Shown in pieces: positions 8,060 through 12,942 of a DNA stretch of 12,942 bases. Below the pieces are notes generated by a model. That model was given only the letters and a program-made list of their open reading frames with translations. It searched no databases and was not told where the DNA came from. A program made the translations under genes and the position numbers. This DNA is from Planctomycetaceae bacterium. Lineage in GTDB: Bacteria; Planctomycetota; Planctomycetia; Pirellulales; Thermoguttaceae. Location of the stretch: contig JAITDV010000590.1 of assembly GCA_031282385.1 (NCBI GenBank), positions 1 to 12,942 of the forward strand, read 5' to 3'. Position 1 is the first letter of the stretch. Each line of letters starts with the position of its first letter.

Positions 8060-8926
8060 TTATTTGTGTTTATGTCTTTTCAATATTTCATTCAATAATT
8101 CAGGGCGGTCTGTTGTAATACTCTCAACTCCCCAATCCAACAAAACTTTCATCCGCTCTGTATCATTGACCGTCCAACACCACACATGAACTCCAGCCTC
8201 TTTCAATCTTTTAATCAATTTGGGCGAAATAATATTATGGTTTAAATCAAGCACATTCGTATCAAGTTGACGGCATTTCTTCAACAAAAATTCCGCTAAC
8301 CGATCTGCATTATCTTCCGCGCTTGTGCCTTTGGGCAATTTCTCCGAATACAACCACGCAACACAAATATTCGATTCCAAACGGCGTACTTCCTTAACAA
8401 CCTTTTCCGAAAATGCAATAATTACTGTAACAGAAATCAAATCATATTTTCGTACAGTTTCTATAACCGGTTTTTCAATTTGATCCATTTTTATTTCTAT
8501 AATGGGCGAACACTGCGTACCTTTCAGAAGTTCAAGATATTCGTCAAGTGTAGGTACTTTTTCGTTCTTGAATTGTTTCCCTTTCCAGATTCCGGCGTCA
8601 AGTTTTCGTATTTCATCAAATGTCAATTTAGTAATATCCTGATTTTTTCCGCCCATTGTTCGTTTGGTTGATTGATCATGTGAAAGTACAAGAACGTTGT
8701 CGGCGGTTTTATAAACGTCGCATTCGGCGCCGTTTGCTCCGGCGGAAATAGCTATGCGGTACGCCAACAACGTATTTTCAGGCGCAAGATACGACGCACC
8801 GCGATGCGCAACATTGACACGCGTCAACATCGGCATCTCCCATTCCGCCCGCAATACACCAGCCGAATAAGACGAATAAATTAACGTAACAAAAAATAAA
8901 AACAAATAAATCTCACGTATTCTCAT
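8060..8926 (-). CDS. Secreted glycerophosphodiester phosphodiesterase
   Basis: The enzyme hydrolyses glycerophosphodiesters (deacylated phospholipid headgroups) to glycerol-3-phosphate and an alcohol. The 288-residue protein has an N-terminal signal peptide (hydrophobic about 6-22, possible cleavage after A27, no lipobox), so it should act in the periplasm or outside the cell. The GDPD TIM-barrel motifs are complete: AHRGASYLAPENT (40-52) with H41 and R42, the metal-binding pair in GAECDV (E68, D70), SHD with H83, PIIEIK with E144, and the C-terminal HVWCWTVND and GVESITTDRPELL. H41 and H83 are the expected acid/base pair. Length suits a bacterial GDPD of the UgpQ/GlpQ type; its relatively short form is nearer UgpQ in size but exported like GlpQ, so no symbol is given. 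The gene stands alone, bracketed by inverted 93-bp repeats and elements C and D, which suggests it may have moved or been rearranged as a unit. Confidence 0.94.
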   Translation of the reverse strand: MRIREIYLFLFFVTLIYSSYSAGVLRAEWEMPMLTRVNVAHRGASYLAPENTLLAYRIAISAGANGAECDVYKTADNVLVLSHDQSTKRTMGGKNQDITKLTFDEIRKLDAGIWKGKQFKNEKVPTLDEYLELLKGTQCSPIIEIKMDQIEKPVIETVRKYDLISVTVIIAFSEKVVKEVRRLESNICVAWLYSEKLPKGTSAEDNADRLAEFLLKKCRQLDTNVLDLNHNIISPKLIKRLKEAGVHVWCWTVNDTERMKVLLDWGVESITTDRPELLNEILKRHKHK

Positions 8927-9100
8927 AATTTAATTTCTTAATTTTTCGATTTTGTTTTCCAATCACTTGTTGCGATTTAGCATTTCGGTTTTCTTTTTGT
9001 AATCGGCAAGAGGAAATTTGCAGACAATGCAGACATGAACGCCAACTTACAAAACGATCCGAATAGTGTAATTAAACACGCCAACTAGTCAATTACCCTT
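8927..9100. other. Upstream region of the phosphodiesterase gene
   Basis: About 170 bases between the phosphodiesterase start and the inverted 93-bp repeat. It should carry that gene's promoter on the minus strand. Nothing stands out: no strong hairpin and no clear promoter boxes. One 17-codon ORF (9035-9088) has no support as a gene. Confidence 0.45.
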
Positions 9101-9194
9101 TTTAAACAGTTTACACTTTAAATTTCCTTCACCGCCGCCTGCTGCTTACCTATCGGAAAGCAAGCTTTGACGTTCTTGAGTCGCGCAATTTATA
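9101..9194 (-). repeat. 93-bp repeat, right copy (inverted)
   Basis: On the minus strand this reads TATAAATTGCGCGACTCAAG onward, through GCTTTCCGATAGGTAAGCAG and GGCGGCGGTG, to GTGTAAACTGTTTAAA. It matches the copy at 7875-7967 at about 80 percent with one three-base insertion. The two copies face each other across the phosphodiesterase gene. Its TATA end is separated from element D by a single base, whereas the other copy is ten bases from element C. Confidence 0.8.
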
Positions 9195-9195
9195 G

Positions 9196-9390
9196 TAGAC
9201 CTTTTTTCTAACCTAAAAATACATCAACGCAACAAAAAACCTACAACGAAAAACCGCCTTTAACTCCTCAGAGACCACCCCTAAATCCCTCCGAAGGTGG
9301 CGAATAAGAAGACGCCTCCGAGTGAGGCGAATAATTCCCCTCCTTCGGAGGGGTCAGTGGTGGTTTCCTACAGGTTAGCGAAAAGGTCTA
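9196..9390. mobile_element. MITE-like element D with TAGACC ends
   Basis: A 195-bp sister of the element at 7685. The left end is TAGACCTTTTTTCTAACCTA and the right end TAGGTTAGCG-like, finishing AAAAGGTCTA. TA flanks both sides. It carries a short near-duplication in its left arm (AACAAAAAACC then AACGAAAAACCG) that accounts for most of its extra length. Its first core hairpin is degraded (CCCTCCGAAGGTGGCG), while CCCCTCCTTCGGAGGGG at 9339-9355 is intact. It lies immediately upstream of the RND exporter gene, so it or its right flank may supply or insulate that promoter. Confidence 0.87.
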
Positions 9391-9400
9391 GTACGAGCAG

Positions 9401-9419
9401 TATAAATTGTGAACAGTTT
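9401..9419 (+). repeat. Short remnant of the 93-bp repeat
   Basis: Exactly ten bases after element D comes TATAAATTG directly joined to TGAACAGTTT. The first nine bases equal the start of the 93-bp repeat and the last ten resemble its far end (TGAACCAGTTT), so this looks like a copy with its middle deleted. The spacing of ten bases equals that between element C and its adjacent repeat. The match is short, so the call is tentative. Confidence 0.45.
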
Positions 9420-9522
9420 CAATCCGCTGAAATATTACAAATTTTTCAATTATTGGTATTATTGCGTGAATTTTAAAAAATTCCTCTTTTCTTATTTTGC
9501 GAAAATTGTTAGTATTTCACCA

Positions 9523-12500
9523 ATGTTACCTTACTCGCCTAAAAAAGAGACGGCGGATAAATCTATCCTCGCTCAACCAATTACTGTAATAACTCGAATT
9601 TGTTGCCGGAATCCGATTTCGGTGATTGCGCTGTCTGTGTTTATTGCGGTATTTTGTGTGTATTGGACTTATGAGCATCTTGGTTTCAAGATGAGCCGTC
9701 TTGATCTTATTAATCCCAAAAGCAGTTTTAACAGACTTTGGCTGGATTATATTAAAGAATTCGGCGACGACAGCGAAGTAACGATTGTAATTGAGGGAAA
9801 AGGCAATGCCGAAATTATTCCTGTACTTGAATCTCTTGCCAACGAGATTGCGGCGTATCCGCAATTATTCAATGGAATCTTGCATGGCGTAAATATTTCT
9901 ACGCTTCGGTCAAAGGGGTTGCATTATGTCCCGACGCGTGAACTTGAACAGATAAATCAATTCGTCAATGAATCACGAAATATTATTGAGAATAATTGGG
10001 AAATGCTTGGTGTTAACAGAATGCTCGACAATATTACGCAAAGATTAAAACACGAATCAAATCCCGCATCACTTTTCCGAACATTGCATGAGCTTGATAC
10101 ATTTTCTAATAGTCTTGCGAAATTTTTTGAACCTAGTCCGACGTATGGTTCTCCGTGGTTAGGCACGGAAAATATTAAGGTATCTGTTCCCGATATTATT
10201 GCAGCTTGTACTCAAGACAATACAAGCTATCTTCTTTTTCCGACTCAAAACGGCGTAATAGGTTTTGTTCTGCTGAAATTGGTCAACATTGATAAAACAC
10301 AAATCGCACAAGGAACCGAATCAATCTCAAAATTGCGCGAAATCATAAACCACACAAAAACACAATATCCGCATCTCGAAATCGGTTTAACAGGAATGCC
10401 AATACTCGAAAATGACGAAATGAGATTAAGCAACGAATCAATGACGAAAGCGACTATACTTGCATTTCTTGGTGTTGGAGCGGTTTTTATTGCGGGATTC
10501 GGCGGCATTCGGCATCCGCTTGCGGGAATGGTAACATTGCTTATCGCCTTCGCGTGGACAATGGGTTACATTACAATTGTTATCGGTCATCTTAATATTT
10601 TGAGTATTTCATTTGGGGCAATGCTTGTTGGACTTGGGACTGATTTCAGTATGCATTATATTGCAAGATACATTGAATTACGTAACCGGAATTTTTCTTG
10701 TGAAGAATCTATTTGTCAAACTGCGCGTACTGTTGGTCCCGGAATCGTTATAGGCGCACTTACAACTGCGGTTGCTTTTTTCATGGCGTCATTTACTGAG
10801 TTTATTGGGGTTGCGGAATTAGGGATTATTTCGGGCGGAGGAATGATTTTTTGTCTGCTTTCAACTCTTATTTTTTTTCCTGCGTTGATTATAATCATGG
10901 ACAAAAATAAAAATTCTTTGTCAAATTATCCGGCGCCGATTGATATTCGTTGTGCAATTAAACCGTTTACTCGATTTCCAATCGTAACATTATTCTTTAC
11001 CGCAATAATTGCAATATTATGTTGTGCCGGCGTCAGACATACCAGATACGATCATAACTTGCTCAATCTACAACCTGAAGGACTTGAAAGTGTTGCTCTC
11101 GAAGAGAAATTGTTGAGTATGGATGTTGACAAGGGCGGCAGAAATGTATGGTTTGCATTGTCAATTGCCGACACCCGTGAAGAATTACTCCTTCGCAAAA
11201 AACTTTTTGCACAAAAATATCCGGATATAACAGTCGAAGAAATCGTCTCATGTTTTCCAAGTGAAGACGGCGAAAAGATTCTTTTGATTCGTCAACTTGC
11301 GGAACGTCTTGCGAATTTGCCTGAACGTCCGCCTGAGATAAATATAGTTGATCCGTCTGTTGTCGGCGGAGCAATTGAACGGTTGCAAAATATGCTCGCC
11401 GATCAAAATAATCCAGTCAACCTAATATCAAACAGAAATAGACCTGCAAACAATCACCGAACCACGCCAACATTAGACAAAACCGTAATCGAATATTACG
11501 AAAATTCATTGCAAACCGTAATGAAACGGTTAAATGATATTCGTACCGCACTTCGACGTATGACGTTGGCGGAGTATCAAATCCGTATGTCAAAATATCA
11601 AGCTGCGGTTGCAGGTGATTTGCTCACGCGGTTAAAAAGTTTGAAATCTTGTTCCAACCCGCAACCGCCAACAATAAATGATTTGCCTTCATCGTTGGTT
11701 GAGCGTTTTGTCAGCCGCGGCGGCAAGCACTTAATGCGTATCTACACAATGGCGAATATTTGGAATATGGACGAGATGAAAAAATTTGTTACTGCTGTCC
11801 GCGATATTGATCCGAAAGCAACAGGAAGTCCGTTGCAAACTTACGAATCGTCGCTCCAAATGCAACAAGGATTCATGATGGCAGCAGTGTATGCGTTTAT
11901 TGCAATTACGATTTTATTGTTTATTGATTTTATGAATGTGCGTCATACGATTGTGGCAATGACTCCGATGTTAGTTGGATTTGTGATGATGTTTGGCGTA
12001 TTGGGTCATATTGAGATTCCGTTGAATCCGGCTAATTTAATTGTGTTACCGTTGATCTTGGGAATTGGAATAGACAGCGGCGTCCATATAATTCACGATT
12101 TCCGCTCGCAATCCGGCAAGTATAAAATAACCGCTTCAACTGCACTTGCCGTACTCATAACATCATTGACAACAATTATCGGTTTTGGCTGCATGATGAT
12201 TGCTTCACATCGCGGATTGCAAAGTCTTGGGCGGGTGTTGGTAATTGGGGTTGCGTGTTGTTTGTTTTCGTCAATTGTTGCCTTGCCCGCCGTGTTAACT
12301 TTGTGGACAAGACGTCGGCAAGACGAACAAGATATTGACCCGACTGGAAGAAATTCACGTTATCCCGATCATGCACAGCATCTCAATAATACACAACCCA
12401 ATCATACGCTGCCGCAAACAAATAATATCAACACTACGCTTGACGGCATACCTTGCAGTTCAAAAGAAAATGAAGAATACGAAATAACTCCGCTAACTTT

Positions 12501-12828
12501 TTCACGCACAATTACAGGAACAAATCCACAATCCGTAATAAAAAATTTACCGCAAATTATCCCCGAAGTTTTGCCGCAACAATTTGTCAATCAAAACAAA
12601 TCGCCTAACCAATCCGATGATTTTGCTCCAATAATAATCCGATTTATTGATGCAAATGATGAAAAAATTGAACAGATAAATCCAGTTGAATCTGATTGTG
12701 TTGAGAGAGTTGAGAATGTTACTGAAATTGATCGTTCTGATTGTGTATTGCAAGATAATAATTTGCCTGAAACAAATCCCGCAAATTCAAAGACGAAATC
12801 AAAACGGCTGATACGGCATTCTGCATGA
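9523..12828 (+). CDS. RND/MMPL-family exporter (HpnN-like)
   Basis: A predicted inner-membrane exporter of the resistance-nodulation-division superfamily, MMPL/HpnN branch, members of which move lipids or other hydrophobic compounds. Read from ATG 9523 it has 1101 residues. Order: TM1 (about 30-50), a periplasmic domain opening with SRLDLINPKSSFNRLWLDY, TM2-6 (about 310-465) with GLGTDF (370-375), TM7 (about 480-500), a second periplasmic domain (about 505-780) with a long helical, coiled-coil-like stretch, and TM8-12 (about 782-928) with GIGIDSGVHIIHDF (from 847). The aspartates D374 and D851 match the proton-relay position of the family. After TM12 comes a polar tail of about 170 residues rich in N, T, Q, E and P, which I do not recognise. 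A GTG at 9409 would add 38 residues, but it lies in a repeat remnant and in AT-rich, noncoding-looking sequence, so ATG 9523 is preferred. Substrate is unknown; no hopanoid genes are in view. Confidence 0.9.
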   Translation: MLPYSPKKETADKSILAQPITVITRICCRNPISVIALSVFIAVFCVYWTYEHLGFKMSRLDLINPKSSFNRLWLDYIKEFGDDSEVTIVIEGKGNAEIIPVLESLANEIAAYPQLFNGILHGVNISTLRSKGLHYVPTRELEQINQFVNESRNIIENNWEMLGVNRMLDNITQRLKHESNPASLFRTLHELDTFSNSLAKFFEPSPTYGSPWLGTENIKVSVPDIIAACTQDNTSYLLFPTQNGVIGFVLLKLVNIDKTQIAQGTESISKLREIINHTKTQYPHLEIGLTGMPILENDEMRLSNESMTKATILAFLGVGAVFIAGFGGIRHPLAGMVTLLIAFAWTMGYITIVIGHLNILSISFGAMLVGLGTDFSMHYIARYIELRNRNFSCEESICQTARTVGPGIVIGALTTAVAFFMASFTEFIGVAELGIISGGGMIFCLLSTLIFFPALIIIMDKNKNSLSNYPAPIDIRCAIKPFTRFPIVTLFFTAIIAILCCAGVRHTRYDHNLLNLQPEGLESVALEEKLLSMDVDKGGRNVWFALSIADTREELLLRKKLFAQKYPDITVEEIVSCFPSEDGEKILLIRQLAERLANLPERPPEINIVDPSVVGGAIERLQNMLADQNNPVNLISNRNRPANNHRTTPTLDKTVIEYYENSLQTVMKRLNDIRTALRRMTLAEYQIRMSKYQAAVAGDLLTRLKSLKSCSNPQPPTINDLPSSLVERFVSRGGKHLMRIYTMANIWNMDEMKKFVTAVRDIDPKATGSPLQTYESSLQMQQGFMMAAVYAFIAITILLFIDFMNVRHTIVAMTPMLVGFVMMFGVLGHIEIPLNPANLIVLPLILGIGIDSGVHIIHDFRSQSGKYKITASTALAVLITSLTTIIGFGCMMIASHRGLQSLGRVLVIGVACCLFSSIVALPAVLTLWTRRRQDEQDIDPTGRNSRYPDHAQHLNNTQPNHTLPQTNNINTTLDGIPCSSKENEEYEITPLTFSRTITGTNPQSVIKNLPQIIPEVLPQQFVNQNKSPNQSDDFAPIIIRFIDANDEKIEQINPVESDCVERVENVTEIDRSDCVLQDNNLPETNPANSKTKSKRLIRHSA

Positions 12829-12885
12829 GTTGTTATTATTTCAACTGGACTTTTGCAAAATACATAACAACTTTTAAAAGAGCAG

Positions 12886-12942
12886 ATGATTAAATCTTAC
12901 TCAATTTCGGCATATATTTTGAACCTCAAAGATGCAGAAATT
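12886..12942 (+). CDS. Possible start of a downstream gene, cut by the window edge
   Basis: An ATG at 12886 opens a frame that stays open for 19 codons to the window end (MIKSYSISAYILNLKDAEI). AAAAGAG ends three bases before it, a possible but close ribosome binding site. It starts 57 bases after the exporter stop on the same strand, so it could be cotranscribed. The fragment is too short to identify; a vague likeness to the N-terminus of RecO is not enough to name it. Confidence 0.3.
   Translation, partial: MIKSYSISAYILNLKDAEI

Noticed and set aside
9035..9088. 17-codon ORF starting MNANLQNDP between the phosphodiesterase gene and element D
   Set aside because: It is too short, has no good ribosome binding site and matches nothing known to me.

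Overview
The window looks like chromosomal DNA of a low-GC, Gram-negative bacterium. The best guess is the PVC group, probably Planctomycetota. The MATE N-terminus (SWWSRSCGG followed by the DRMFLMWY segment) and the HpnN/MmpL-like RND protein resemble planctomycete versions as I remember them. The large autotransporter recalls proteins of host- or gut-associated lineages. This placement is from memory, with no database search. Translation starts mostly lack a clear Shine-Dalgarno sequence. No tRNA, rRNA, CRISPR array or transposase gene was seen.

Layout. (1) 1-1342, minus: argininosuccinate lyase (argH), cut by the left edge and lacking only its last residues. (2) 1343-1858: divergent gap with a 114-bp hairpin element (A) and an AT-rich leader. 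(3) 1859-5887, plus: a 1342-aa secreted autotransporter with a signal peptide, a metzincin-like protease domain (HELGH), a beta-helix-like passenger and a C-terminal beta-barrel. (4) 5888-6194: convergent gap with palindromic element B. (5) 6195-7601, minus: MATE-family multidrug/cation exporter. (6) 7602-8059: gap with element C and the left copy of a 93-bp repeat. (7) 8060-8926, minus: secreted glycerophosphodiester phosphodiesterase. (8) 8927-9522: divergent gap with the inverted second copy of the 93-bp repeat and element D. (9) 9523-12828, plus: RND/MMPL exporter with a long polar C-terminal tail. (10) From 12886, plus: possible start of another gene, cut by the right edge.

The five main genes do not form an obvious operon or pathway. 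One is arginine biosynthesis; the other four are envelope functions (surface protein, exporter, periplasmic phospholipid-headgroup hydrolase, RND exporter).

The most unusual content is non-coding. Each of the four large intergenic gaps holds a GC-rich palindromic element built on the same core hairpin (CCCCTCC-TTC-GGAGGGG). Elements C and D share near-identical TAGACC...GGTCTA ends of about 19-25 bp with TA at both outer edges, as expected of MITEs mobilised by a Tc1/mariner-IS630-type transposase. B keeps only one such end. A has the same core but different terminal inverted repeats. C and D, with an inverted pair of 93-bp repeats just inside them, bracket the phosphodiesterase gene in a symmetrical, composite-transposon-like arrangement (7685-9390). 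I see this as the best candidate for something undescribed here.
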